Assembly (NCBI GenBank): GCA_964454335.1 | Contig: CAYVVT010000005.1 | Coordinates: 124,001-188,000, forward strand | Reading direction: 5' to 3' | DNA: 64,000 nucleotides | Source of the DNA: CAYVVT01 sp964454335 | GTDB lineage: Bacteria > Fidelibacterota > UBA8477 > JABMPR01 | In this document: piece after piece, positions 40,745 to 49,897 of the stretch | Layout of the letters: the number at the start of each line of letters is the position of its first letter | How positions within the stretch are numbered: position 1 is the first letter of the stretch | The notes under the pieces: model-generated | Databases searched by the model: none | Seen by the model: the letters and a program-made list of their open reading frames with translations, nothing else | What the model was told of the DNA's origin: nothing | Position numbers and translations under genes: made by a program

Positions 40745-42289
40745 GTGGGTGGGAACCATACAATTCGATCCCTCACCAACAGTAAAAATAACGGTCTGCT
40801 GCCCCTTGGCGCTGGAGAATTTCTACTCTTGAATACACTGGTCATTGCGAGCGCACAAAACCCTGATGTGCAGCCTCTATTAACCCAGCTTCAGGATCAT
40901 CAGGTCACCGTGACCAATGCGGAGGAACTCAGCTCAGCATGGTTGAATTCCTATGTTAACAAGCTCGGCGGTGAACACCTTCTACTCATCGATGCCCAGA
41001 ATTTTTCCATCACCCTGAGACAGAGCGCATTTGACCTGCTGGATCTGGTGACCAAAGCCCACGCTGACTGGTCCATGATCTATTCAGACTATGAGACCAT
41101 GGAAGAGGACAGTATCTCGGAGGTACACCTCCTGGATCATCATATTGGCCGGGTGAGGGACAATACCGACTTCGGCTTTGTCTGGCTAATCAATCTGAGA
41201 AAACTGAAGAAGCATCTGCCCTTCTCTAGCGACATTGAACAGCACTGGCTCTACGACATGCGGCTTGGACTGAGTGAGCAGGGTGAAGTAGTCCACATTG
41301 CGAATCGTTACGCAGGATCTCTGTATCGTGTAGCCAAGAATCTCGCTGATCAGAACGTCTTCGACTATCTGCTGCAGAGCAAAGAATCCCAGTTGGAGTT
41401 GGAGAGGATCTGCACACACCATCTGGAACGCATCGGTGCCTGCCTGGAAGAAGGCAGGGGTTACCGCTCTGTTCCTTATGCCGACAAACATTATGAATTG
41501 ACCGCCTCTGTGATCATTCCTGTGAACAATCGTCCCGAGTTCATCGGAGCTGCGATCGAATCCGTCCAACGGCAGACCATACAGGATATCGAAGTGATCA
41601 TCGTGGTGAATGGCGGTGTGGACGATCCCACTGTGAGTGTGGTCAATGATTACCTGCCCGGTGGCAAGTTGCATGACCCATCAAAGCCGGCGGTAAAATT
41701 GCTGGTTGTGGACATCAACAACATTGGCTTCTGTCTGAACTCAGGATTGAGAGCGGCCTGCGGCAAATTCTATGTTCAACTTGATTCTGATGATCAGCTA
41801 ACTGAAGACGCCGTTGAAAAGATCATTGCAGTATTCGGCGAAGATGACCGCATTGGAATGGTCATAGGGTCATATGAGGTTTGGGAGAAACAGAATGATA
41901 ACTCCCTCACCAGAATGGAATCCATCCCTGTGGTGACCCATGATGAGTGGACCGAAGCGAACGGACGCAATAATCTGTTGAGGATCAACGGTGCCGGCGC
42001 ACCGAGGTCTTTCTACATCGATCTGGCTGATGATCTTGGATATCTGGACATGAACACCAGCCCTTATGCCCGCAATTACGGCGAGGATTACGGGATGGTC
42101 ATACGCATGAGTGAACAGTATCGTATCGGCAGGGTCTGGGATCCCATTTATAAGGTGATCCGACATGGGGGAGGCACGGACCACAGCATCGACCAGGCTA
42201 CGGTCGATCGGAATGATAACGCAAAAGATATCATGAGGCAGGAAGCGATCCTGCGACGTCAAAAATTCAATGAGGCAGTAAATGGATGA
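40745..42289 (+). CDS. Glycosyltransferase family 2 protein with an extra N-terminal domain
   Basis: Product of 514 aa from GTG; a TTG at 40829 (giving MNTLVIASAQN) is an equally plausible start, and no ATG is available. Residues 1-250 are a domain I do not recognise. From about 257 the GT-A fold begins with SVIIPVNNRPEFIGAAIESVQRQT, with the metal-binding DSDDQ near 345 and YGEDYGMVIRMSEQY near the end. The family transfers a nucleotide-activated sugar. It overlaps the kinase gene that follows by eight bases and may build a glycan in the cell-wall module. Confidence 0.8.
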   Translation: MGGNHTIRSLTNSKNNGLLPLGAGEFLLLNTLVIASAQNPDVQPLLTQLQDHQVTVTNAEELSSAWLNSYVNKLGGEHLLLIDAQNFSITLRQSAFDLLDLVTKAHADWSMIYSDYETMEEDSISEVHLLDHHIGRVRDNTDFGFVWLINLRKLKKHLPFSSDIEQHWLYDMRLGLSEQGEVVHIANRYAGSLYRVAKNLADQNVFDYLLQSKESQLELERICTHHLERIGACLEEGRGYRSVPYADKHYELTASVIIPVNNRPEFIGAAIESVQRQTIQDIEVIIVVNGGVDDPTVSVVNDYLPGGKLHDPSKPAVKLLVVDINNIGFCLNSGLRAACGKFYVQLDSDDQLTEDAVEKIIAVFGEDDRIGMVIGSYEVWEKQNDNSLTRMESIPVVTHDEWTEANGRNNLLRINGAGAPRSFYIDLADDLGYLDMNTSPYARNYGEDYGMVIRMSEQYRIGRVWDPIYKVIRHGGGTDHSIDQATVDRNDNAKDIMRQEAILRRQKFNEAVNG

Positions 42290-43472
42290 TGTCGTCCTCG
42301 TCGGGGTGGACGGTGGTGCAACCAAAGTACTGGTGCACACGGTAGAGATACTTACCAATCCCCTGAGATTTACAGCTGAGCAGCCGCTCATCGAAGTCAA
42401 TTACGAAAGCTCCAGGCATTTTCAGCCGAGTTTCAAGCCCAGATCGCTGAAATATCAGCTCCAGGAACTACGTGCCAAACGAGTTAGCCAGGCCAAGGAT
42501 GAGATCCGGCAGGAAAAAGCGATCATTGAAAGCTTTGTTAAAGCCATTACCACACTTGTCAAGGAAGACCATTGTTGTGAATTGGTGATCGGTGTGGGCC
42601 TGCCAGGGCTCAAGACACCGAACAAACGCGGTATTTCTGCAATGGCCAACGGCCCGCGCATGCCGCATTTCCTCACCAATCTTCAAAAAGCCCTGAAATC
42701 TGCAGGATTTAAACATGTCAACCGCATCGATGCCATTGGCAGCGACGCCGACTACTGCGGTCTGGGAGAACGCTGGGGGGATGAAGGGGCCATACGCGAG
42801 GTGGAGAATGCCTACTACATCGGTATAGGGACAGGCATCGCCGATGCCTTGATCCTCGATGGTGAGCTGCTGCCTTTTGACGGCGTTGCCAAATGGATGG
42901 CGAAGACCTGGGAGATGATGGCCACCGAGGATGAAACCTACGAGGATATCATTTCCGCCCAGGGCATCCAGCAGCGCTACGCAGCACTCACAGGAACGAC
43001 ACTGGATGAGCTTAATGCCCGTCAGGTTTATCCCTGGCAGATCTTTGAGTCTGCGCTGATTCGTGACGAGAAATGCCGTCAGATCGCAGAACAGACGGTT
43101 GATGCACTTGCTGAATTGCTGTTTTATCGCATCTATACACTTGCCAAAGGCAGTCCGGAGTTGAGGCTTGTGGATCCCCAGCGGAAACTTGAACTTGAAC
43201 ATCCACACCTGGGAAAATGTCTGGAACGCATTGTCATTGGCCAGAGGCTCGGTGATATCTGGCAGTTCAGGGACTTTGAACCCGTGTTCCGCGATCCAGT
43301 GGAGATCAAACTCGGTCGCAAACTCCATGAATCAGATCTGCCAGCTGACATCAAGGCAGAGTATCTTACCAAGACCAATCGGTTGCGCGACGATCTCATC
43401 GTTCACTCCGATCTGCGACATGCTCCAGCCTTAGGTGCTGCAGTAGATGCATATCTCGCTTGGATTAAATAG
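42282..43472 (+). CDS. ROK-like ASKHA sugar kinase
   Basis: Product of 396 aa. The first phosphate loop is VGVDGGATKV (residues 7-16). GVGLPGLKTPNKR, the catalytic-aspartate region IGSDADYCGLGE, and the second loop IGIGTGIADALILDGELLP follow the order seen in ROK sugar kinases. The ROK zinc-binding cysteines are not evident. A charged insertion at about 40-75 is unusual. Lying between a glycosyltransferase and cell-wall hydrolases, it may phosphorylate an amino sugar such as MurNAc or GlcNAc; that substrate is inferred from the neighbours only. Confidence 0.75.
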   Translation: MDDVVLVGVDGGATKVLVHTVEILTNPLRFTAEQPLIEVNYESSRHFQPSFKPRSLKYQLQELRAKRVSQAKDEIRQEKAIIESFVKAITTLVKEDHCCELVIGVGLPGLKTPNKRGISAMANGPRMPHFLTNLQKALKSAGFKHVNRIDAIGSDADYCGLGERWGDEGAIREVENAYYIGIGTGIADALILDGELLPFDGVAKWMAKTWEMMATEDETYEDIISAQGIQQRYAALTGTTLDELNARQVYPWQIFESALIRDEKCRQIAEQTVDALAELLFYRIYTLAKGSPELRLVDPQRKLELEHPHLGKCLERIVIGQRLGDIWQFRDFEPVFRDPVEIKLGRKLHESDLPADIKAEYLTKTNRLRDDLIVHSDLRHAPALGAAVDAYLAWIK

Positions 43473-44754
43473 CACCAGGATCCGCGTAGGGATCATCCTC
43501 GGAGAGGATCGAGCCCAAAGAGTCCAGCTAAGCTGGCCCTCAGATCTTTCCCCGGATACGACACTTCCTGAATTATCTACGGAACACAGGGTGCAGATAG
43601 AGGTACGCGATGACCAGCTGCATCTCAGCAGTTCTGTTGGTGAATGGTCTCGGGATCAATTCAGTCTGGACAGCGATGACGATGTGAATCGCCTTAGCAG
43701 GGGCCAGGGCATCAGGGTTGAGCCGGTGACCACCGGCCGGGGATTTCACTGGCAGCATGATATCGCGGTCATACTGCCTGGCAGCCTGCAATTTTCAGTT
43801 GTCAACGGCACCCTGCAATTGATCAACGAACTGGAGGTCGAGAGCTACGTAGCGTGCGTGGCCACGTCAGAAATGGGATCGGCCGCGCCGGAAGTGCTGC
43901 TGGCAGCACAGACCATCGTCGCACGATGCTGGGCACTGGCACTGGTGGAGAAGAAGCACGAGGCAGCAGGTTTCCACGTCTGCAATGACGATTGCTGTCA
44001 GCGTTACCAGGGCAGCACATTCGTGAATGAATACTCGATCAAGGCTGCCCGGGAAACAGCCGGTAAGATCCTGGTCTATGGCAATAAGGTCATCGATGCC
44101 CGGTACTCGAAGAATTGCGGCGGACTGGTGGAGGATTTTCAGACGGTCTGGGAGGGTGATTCTGTACCTTACCTGATCCCTCTCTGGGATGGTCCTGCAC
44201 ACGGTGAAACAGCCCACTATATGGATTTTGATCGCTATTACGGATATGATGACGCCTTCTGCGCACAGAAGCGTTTTCAGGATGTAGACCTGGAGGGAAT
44301 GCTGGGGAAGGTGGATGTCAGCGGTAGCTACTACCGCTGGGAACAGGAGGTTCCCAAGACATTGATCATTCAGAACCTGAAGAAATATTTCCAGGAGACC
44401 TGGACGGAGATCCAGGATATCAAAGTTCTCCGAAGAGGTGCCAGTGCTCGTATCGCGGGACTGGAGCTTTCCGGTTTGGACGACTCTGGTCAGGGCATCA
44501 CACGCATACTGGCAGGGGAATACCCCATACGCCAGGTATTCAGTGCATCCTTCCTGTATTCATCTGCATTCGAGGTGATGAACCAGAATGAGTTAATGGT
44601 CTCGGATTCAGTACACATCAGGGGCTGCGGATGGGGGCACGGTGTGGGACTTTGTCAGATGGGTGCTCTTGGTATGGCCCTGGAGGGCAACTCCGTTGAT
44701 TCGATTTTGGCTCATTATTACCCGGGTACCGAACTCCGTAGTTTAGCTGGCTAG
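43447..44754 (+). CDS. SpoIID/LytB-domain protein (peptidoglycan glycan-strand lyase type)
   Basis: Product of 435 aa, overlapping the kinase gene by 26 bases. The SpoIID domain includes LQLINELEVESYVACVATSEM, the catalytic-region E-M-G-x-x-x-P-E-x-L-x-A-Q motif, ARYSKNCGGLVEDF, and near the end GCGWGHGVGLCQMGA, the family hallmark. SpoIID cleaves glycan strands that lack stem peptides during spore engulfment; in non-sporulating bacteria the domain is widespread with wall-remodelling roles. No signal peptide is visible at the chosen start, which is odd for an enzyme acting on the wall. Confidence 0.88.
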   Translation: MHISLGLNSTRIRVGIILGEDRAQRVQLSWPSDLSPDTTLPELSTEHRVQIEVRDDQLHLSSSVGEWSRDQFSLDSDDDVNRLSRGQGIRVEPVTTGRGFHWQHDIAVILPGSLQFSVVNGTLQLINELEVESYVACVATSEMGSAAPEVLLAAQTIVARCWALALVEKKHEAAGFHVCNDDCCQRYQGSTFVNEYSIKAARETAGKILVYGNKVIDARYSKNCGGLVEDFQTVWEGDSVPYLIPLWDGPAHGETAHYMDFDRYYGYDDAFCAQKRFQDVDLEGMLGKVDVSGSYYRWEQEVPKTLIIQNLKKYFQETWTEIQDIKVLRRGASARIAGLELSGLDDSGQGITRILAGEYPIRQVFSASFLYSSAFEVMNQNELMVSDSVHIRGCGWGHGVGLCQMGALGMALEGNSVDSILAHYYPGTELRSLAG

Positions 44755-44804
44755 AGCACGCCGGTCCGGTGACCGACGTTCACGATAGATCAATTAACCA
44801 GGGG

Positions 44805-46079
44805 ATGACCGTGAATTTCAGAATAAGACATCTGCTGTACCTTTCAGCCCTGATCCTGCTGGCCAGTTGTGTAGCACTGCGTGAAGAGACACGCGCCGGG
44901 AAGGTGGCGCCGGTTACAGCCGGGCAGGTCCATGTTAAAAGCGGCCTGGAGGTGTTTCTTGAGAATCATGCTGGTTTTCCAGGTGATCGTGTGGCACTGA
45001 TGACCAATCAGACCGCAGTGGACCATGAACTTGTGCATGCAGTCAGACTTCTACAGGGAAAGGTGGACCTGCGACTGCTCCTGTCCCCGGAACATGGCCT
45101 GTACGGTGCTGACTATGCAGGCGATCGTGTCGAGGAAGATCTGGATATCCTCACCGGGATCCCCACGGCCTCTACCTATGGTGTTAAACCTGAAGCCATC
45201 ACGGAGATGCTTGAGGGTATTGATGTCGCCCTGTTCGATGTTCAGGACATTGGTGTCCGTTCCTACACCTATATCTATTCCATGTCATATCTCATGCGGG
45301 CGGCTGCTGAGCGCGGTATCCATGTGGTGATCCTGGACCGGCCCAATCCTGTTACAGGCGTGCATGTGGAAGGAAATGTCCTCGAAGCCGGATATGAGAG
45401 TGGTGTTGGACGCTATCCGATCCCATATCGGCATGGAATGACCATCGGTGAACTGGCACTGATGTTCAACGAGGCCTTCGAGATCGATTGCAGCCTGGAG
45501 ATCGTGAAAATGGAAGGCTGGAGCCGGGAGTTGTGGTTCGACGAAACCGATCTGCCCTGGGTTCTGACCAGCCCCCATGTACCCCATTCTGCCACAATCA
45601 TGCCCATGATCTCAACCGGTGTCTACGGGGAACTGCATGTGCTATCCGAAGGGGTGGGCACTACCATTCCATTTGAATTTGCCGGAGGCCCCTGGATCAA
45701 GGATCCCTTCGAATTCGCGGCTGCATTGCTGGAACGGTCTCCCGGCGGTGTCATCTTCCGACCGACCTTCATCAAACCCTATTATGGTCGTTTCCAGGGA
45801 CAGGTGTGTGGGGGCGTCCAGATCCATGTATCTGACCGTGAGATCTATAAGCCCTATCTGATCAGTCTGCTCATTCTTTCAACCCACCAGGAACTGTACC
45901 CCGAGGTGGATCTTTTCAGTGTGGAGAAGCGGTTGCGCACCTACGATATCGTCACCGGTTGCAGCTGGATCCGTGAAGGCCTGGTGGCCGGAGAGGATCC
46001 CTACGACCTGGAAGCCACCTGGCAACCTGGTCTGGAGGATTTCCTGGAACTGCGGGAGGACTACCTGCTCTATAATTAG
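44805..46079 (+). CDS. DUF1343/NamZ-like exo-muramidase homologue, lipoprotein (copy 1)
   Basis: Product of 424 aa with a lipobox (ILLASC). The family landmarks are VALMTNQTAVDH, LSPEHGLYGADY, DVQDIGVRSYTYI, VILDRPNPVTG, YPIPYRHGMTIGELA and EGVGTTIPFEFAGGPW. The family includes B. subtilis NamZ (GH171), which removes MurNAc from non-reducing ends of peptidoglycan fragments. Compared with the second copy, the two motifs near the active site are altered (GLYGA instead of GFRGG, and EGVGTT instead of EGRGTV), so activity or specificity may differ. GTG at 44811 would place the AGGGG ribosome-binding site better. Confidence 0.85.
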   Translation: MTVNFRIRHLLYLSALILLASCVALREETRAGKVAPVTAGQVHVKSGLEVFLENHAGFPGDRVALMTNQTAVDHELVHAVRLLQGKVDLRLLLSPEHGLYGADYAGDRVEEDLDILTGIPTASTYGVKPEAITEMLEGIDVALFDVQDIGVRSYTYIYSMSYLMRAAAERGIHVVILDRPNPVTGVHVEGNVLEAGYESGVGRYPIPYRHGMTIGELALMFNEAFEIDCSLEIVKMEGWSRELWFDETDLPWVLTSPHVPHSATIMPMISTGVYGELHVLSEGVGTTIPFEFAGGPWIKDPFEFAAALLERSPGGVIFRPTFIKPYYGRFQGQVCGGVQIHVSDREIYKPYLISLLILSTHQELYPEVDLFSVEKRLRTYDIVTGCSWIREGLVAGEDPYDLEATWQPGLEDFLELREDYLLYN

Positions 46080-46097
46080 CGAAAGCGGTTAAATTCA

Positions 46098-48521
46098 ATG
46101 AAGATACATCGAAGTCTATTCAGCTTGCTGAGCATCCTCATCTATCTGGGACACCTGCCCGGACAGGAGGCAAGTATCCATCAGGTCCACCAGCAAAGTT
46201 TTGGGATGTTCGAGCCCGCGCTGCTTGCGTGGGACGAGCGGGATCGACCCATGGACCTCATCGAGCGCGAGCGAGAACCCTCTCACGTCGTTTTTGGTTA
46301 CCACCCTTACTGGAACGGAACCGCCTACCAGAACTATCCCTGGGAGATCATCAGCCATATCGCCTGGTTCGGACTTGCCATGAGCTCCAACGGAGGTATA
46401 ACCAATGCCCACAGCTGGCCCTGGAATGATCTGGTCAATATGGCGCATGCCAATGGGGTCAAGGTCATTGTCACGGTGACCCTCTTCGACAATGATGACA
46501 TAGCCACCCTGCTCTCCTCAGCTGAATTCCGGCAGAATGCCATCGACAACCTCATTTCCAGGGTGAGTGCCGGAAATGCGGACGGTGTGAACATAGACTT
46601 CGAATCCGTTCCCAGCGGTCAGGAATCCAACTTCAACACCTTTATCAATGATCTGACCATCGCATTCCATGACCAGATCCCTAACTCAGAGACCAGTATC
46701 GCTATGCCGGCTGTAGACTGGTGGGATTCCTACGACTATGCTTATCTGTCCGCTCACTGCGACGGATTGATGATCATGGGCTACAACTACTACTGGAGCG
46801 GCAGCTCCCACGCGGGCCCGGTAGCCCCGCTCTACGACAACCTGGCCAATTATAATATCGGTCGTACCATAGATGACTATCTGGATGAGACTGGAAATGA
46901 TGGCAGCAACCTCATCCTGGGATTGCCCTGGTACGGAATCGACTGGCCGGTGAGTGGAACTGCTCAGGGAGCGGCCACGACGGGCAGTGGCAGTTCGATC
47001 TTCTATTCCAGCGCAGAACCCAATGCACTGACCTACGGCAAGCACTACAGCGAACTGGCTCCATCAGCGTGGTACAATTACACCAGCGGAGGCAACCGGC
47101 AGGTATGGTACGATGACAGTACCAGCCTGGCGACCAAGTACTTCTATGCGATCAACACCGAATTAAAGGGCATCGGGATCTGGGCTCTGGGTTATGACGG
47201 TGGGCGTCCGGAGATGTGGGGCGCATTGAGTGATGCATTCGGGGCAACGGCTGCGCCCCTTGGTCCACAATGGTTCACTGTACAGAACACGGGTGGTGGA
47301 AGTGTCCAGGTGGCTTGCGCTCCGGTCAGCTATGCCAGCGAGTACGAACTTTTCGCTGGAACTGATGTCAATGATCTCCAGATTTGGACGAGTTCAGCCA
47401 ATCCAGCCTTTGTTGCCACGGGTTTTGAGCAGGACTCGATCTACTATTGCCAGATCCGGACCGGGAACAGCTTCGGCTACAGCGATCTCAGTGAAGTACT
47501 GGGGGTTTCCATTACTGACACGGAGAATCCGGTCCTCATCGTCCAGGGATTCGAGAGGGTTTCCGGGACCAATAACACATTCGATTACATCAAGAGACAC
47601 GGACCATCCATCTGGGCTGCGGGTTACGGTTTCGATGCTGCCAGTAATGATGCCGTCATCCATGGGGCCATCGGCCTGGGCGACTACGCCATGGTTGACT
47701 GGATCTCCGGGGAAGAGGCCACTGCCACGGTCTCATTTGATGGGATCGAACAGGACGCCCTCGAGGAATATCTTGAGGGCGGGGGTCGTCTCTTCATCTC
47801 CGGGTCAGAGATCGGCTGGGATCTGGAAGCCAGCGGCAGCACTGCCGATATCGCATTCTATCACAACTATTTCAAGGCTGAGTACGTTGCGGATGATGCA
47901 GCCAGTTACTCTGCCTACGGCACTGCCAACGGGACCTTCAATGGAATGGATGGCCTCAGCTTCGATAATGGCAACTATGGCAGCTATGACGTGGACTACC
48001 CTGATGGGATCCATCCATTTGGCGGCTCCGCCAATAATCTGCGTTACACCACCTCGAGCTACGAAGCGCTTGGGGGTGCCGGTGTTCAATATTATGGACC
48101 GTTTGGATCATCCACGAATATTGGCGCAATCGTCTATCTCAGTGTCGGATTCGAGGCATTCTACCCGGCTGCTACCAGAGATGCCATCATGAGCAGGGTT
48201 ATCGCATTCCTGGATCCGCCCGTCAGCAGACAGGAACATAACGTCCGACCGTTGAACTTTGATGTGGGTCAGGCTTTTCCCAATCCCTTCAACGGCGCTA
48301 TCACACTACCACTTCTGCTGGAGACTGAATCCAGGATCAGCATAGAGGTCATTGATCTGCGGGGCCGCCTGCTCCATTCCGAGAACCTTTTCCTGCCCAA
48401 GGGTGAGAACCTTTGGCGCTGGACCGGACCGGAGACCGGGAATACAGAGACCGGTGTCCTGCTTCTGCGGGTCAGTCGGGGATCCATCAGCCATACCCAG
48501 AAAGTGACCTACCTGAAATGA
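46098..48521 (+). CDS. Secreted GH18 chitinase-like enzyme with a secretion-type C-terminal domain
   Basis: Product of 807 aa with a signal peptide (about 1-23). The GH18 barrel spans about 65-380; HVVFGYHPYWNG opens it, DGVNIDFESVPSG (about 160-172) contains the catalytic D-x-x-D-x-D/N-x-E-type motif, and LMIMGYNYYWSG and ILGLPWYGIDWPV follow. A fibronectin-like section, then a domain of unknown kind (about 475-710), precede the tail, which opens FPNPFNGAI and ends in YLK. GH18 enzymes cut beta-1,4-GlcNAc or MurNAc-GlcNAc linkages. The stop overlaps the second DUF1343 gene's ATG, so both are expressed together. Confidence 0.87.
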   Translation: MKIHRSLFSLLSILIYLGHLPGQEASIHQVHQQSFGMFEPALLAWDERDRPMDLIEREREPSHVVFGYHPYWNGTAYQNYPWEIISHIAWFGLAMSSNGGITNAHSWPWNDLVNMAHANGVKVIVTVTLFDNDDIATLLSSAEFRQNAIDNLISRVSAGNADGVNIDFESVPSGQESNFNTFINDLTIAFHDQIPNSETSIAMPAVDWWDSYDYAYLSAHCDGLMIMGYNYYWSGSSHAGPVAPLYDNLANYNIGRTIDDYLDETGNDGSNLILGLPWYGIDWPVSGTAQGAATTGSGSSIFYSSAEPNALTYGKHYSELAPSAWYNYTSGGNRQVWYDDSTSLATKYFYAINTELKGIGIWALGYDGGRPEMWGALSDAFGATAAPLGPQWFTVQNTGGGSVQVACAPVSYASEYELFAGTDVNDLQIWTSSANPAFVATGFEQDSIYYCQIRTGNSFGYSDLSEVLGVSITDTENPVLIVQGFERVSGTNNTFDYIKRHGPSIWAAGYGFDAASNDAVIHGAIGLGDYAMVDWISGEEATATVSFDGIEQDALEEYLEGGGRLFISGSEIGWDLEASGSTADIAFYHNYFKAEYVADDAASYSAYGTANGTFNGMDGLSFDNGNYGSYDVDYPDGIHPFGGSANNLRYTTSSYEALGGAGVQYYGPFGSSTNIGAIVYLSVGFEAFYPAATRDAIMSRVIAFLDPPVSRQEHNVRPLNFDVGQAFPNPFNGAITLPLLLETESRISIEVIDLRGRLLHSENLFLPKGENLWRWTGPETGNTETGVLLLRVSRGSISHTQKVTYLK

Positions 48522-49897
48522 TGATCAATCGCGAAACCTCCATCCTGTTCCTTGTGACTGCCACCCTCTTCCTGCTGGCTGCATGTGGTACGAGTGCACC
48601 TGAAGGGATCATTCCAGAATCAGCCCACAAAGCTCATATCGAGCAATTCGGTGCGGGATCACCTCGCTCGGGTCCAGTGAGGGTTCTTACAGGATTGGAC
48701 GTCCTGGAGAACCTGGAGTTCAGACCACTGGCCGAGAAACGGGTCGGTGTCGTCACCAACCACACGGCCCTGAACCGGGATGGGAAACACTTAGTGGATC
48801 TTCTTCACGAAGCAGAGCAGGTGACGGTCACGGCCATTTTCGCACCGGAACACGGTTTCCGGGGTGGCGAGGAAGGCGGGTTCAAGATCGATACCCACCG
48901 TGATCCGGTGACAGATGCCCCCATCTACTCACTGTATGGTGAGGTCCATAAACCCACTGCAGAGATGGTCGCTGGGGTGGACTTACTGATATTTGACATC
49001 CAGGATATCGGGGCCCGATTCTATACCTATATCTCAACCATGGGTTTTGTCATGGAAGCCGGAGCAGAGTATGGGATCCCTGTCATGATCCTGGATCGAC
49101 CCAACCCCATCTCCGGAAGGGTGGAAGGCCCCCTTCTTGATCTCGAATTCCAGAGTTTCGTGGGTAAATATCCCATCCCTATCCGACATGGTCTTACCGT
49201 GGCAGAACTGGCCAGGATGATCCAGGGTGAGGATTGGGTACCGGGCGCCGCCGAAGTTGATCTGCATATCGTACAGATGGAACACTGGTCCAGGGAACTG
49301 TTCTGGAGTGATATGGATCTGAAATGGATCGATCCATCACCCAACATGCGTAATCTCAATGAAGCGTTGACCTACCCCGGGCTCTGCCTGCTGGAGGGAA
49401 CCAACATCAATGAAGGAAGGGGTACCGTCAAACCCTTCGAACAGATCGGTACACCCTGGATGGACAATCAGAAGGTGGCTAGATTGCTTCTGAAGACGGG
49501 TGTACAGGGGATCACTGTAGAACCCTATCAGTATACACCGGTGAGCATGCCCGGTTATTCCACCAGTCCTCGCTATATGGATGAGCTGGTGAACGGCATT
49601 CTCCTGCACGTGACCGATCCTTCCCACTTCGATGCCGTGGATTTCGGATTGCATTTCCTGGCCATTATGAAAAAGCTGTATCCGGATGAGTTTGAATGGC
49701 GCAGTGAACGGGGGATCGATCGTCTGTGGGGGAGCGCCAGCCTGCGCGTGGGGCTGGATAGCGGAAAAAGTGTGGAGAAGATCAAAGCTGAATACCAGTC
49801 TGGACTGGATGAATATCTCAGAAATCGCGAACAATACCTGATCTACGGATCTGAACATGATCGAGGGAAAAAGGATGGAGAATATCAAGATGAATAA
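48518..49897 (+). CDS. DUF1343/NamZ-like exo-muramidase homologue, lipoprotein (copy 2)
   Basis: Product of 459 aa starting in an ATGA overlap with the GH18 gene. Lipobox FLLAAC (cysteine near 20). It keeps the standard family motifs: VGVVTNHTALN, FAPEHGFRGGEEGG, DIQDIGARFYTYIST, MILDRPNPISGR, YPIPIRHGLTVAELA and LLEGTNINEGRGTVKPFEQIG. It is the canonical copy of the two in this cluster and is the better candidate for an active exo-N-acetylmuramidase. It acts outside the inner membrane, anchored by lipid, and is followed by a transporter that could take up the released sugar. Confidence 0.9.
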   Translation: MMINRETSILFLVTATLFLLAACGTSAPEGIIPESAHKAHIEQFGAGSPRSGPVRVLTGLDVLENLEFRPLAEKRVGVVTNHTALNRDGKHLVDLLHEAEQVTVTAIFAPEHGFRGGEEGGFKIDTHRDPVTDAPIYSLYGEVHKPTAEMVAGVDLLIFDIQDIGARFYTYISTMGFVMEAGAEYGIPVMILDRPNPISGRVEGPLLDLEFQSFVGKYPIPIRHGLTVAELARMIQGEDWVPGAAEVDLHIVQMEHWSRELFWSDMDLKWIDPSPNMRNLNEALTYPGLCLLEGTNINEGRGTVKPFEQIGTPWMDNQKVARLLLKTGVQGITVEPYQYTPVSMPGYSTSPRYMDELVNGILLHVTDPSHFDAVDFGLHFLAIMKKLYPDEFEWRSERGIDRLWGSASLRVGLDSGKSVEKIKAEYQSGLDEYLRNREQYLIYGSEHDRGKKDGEYQDE

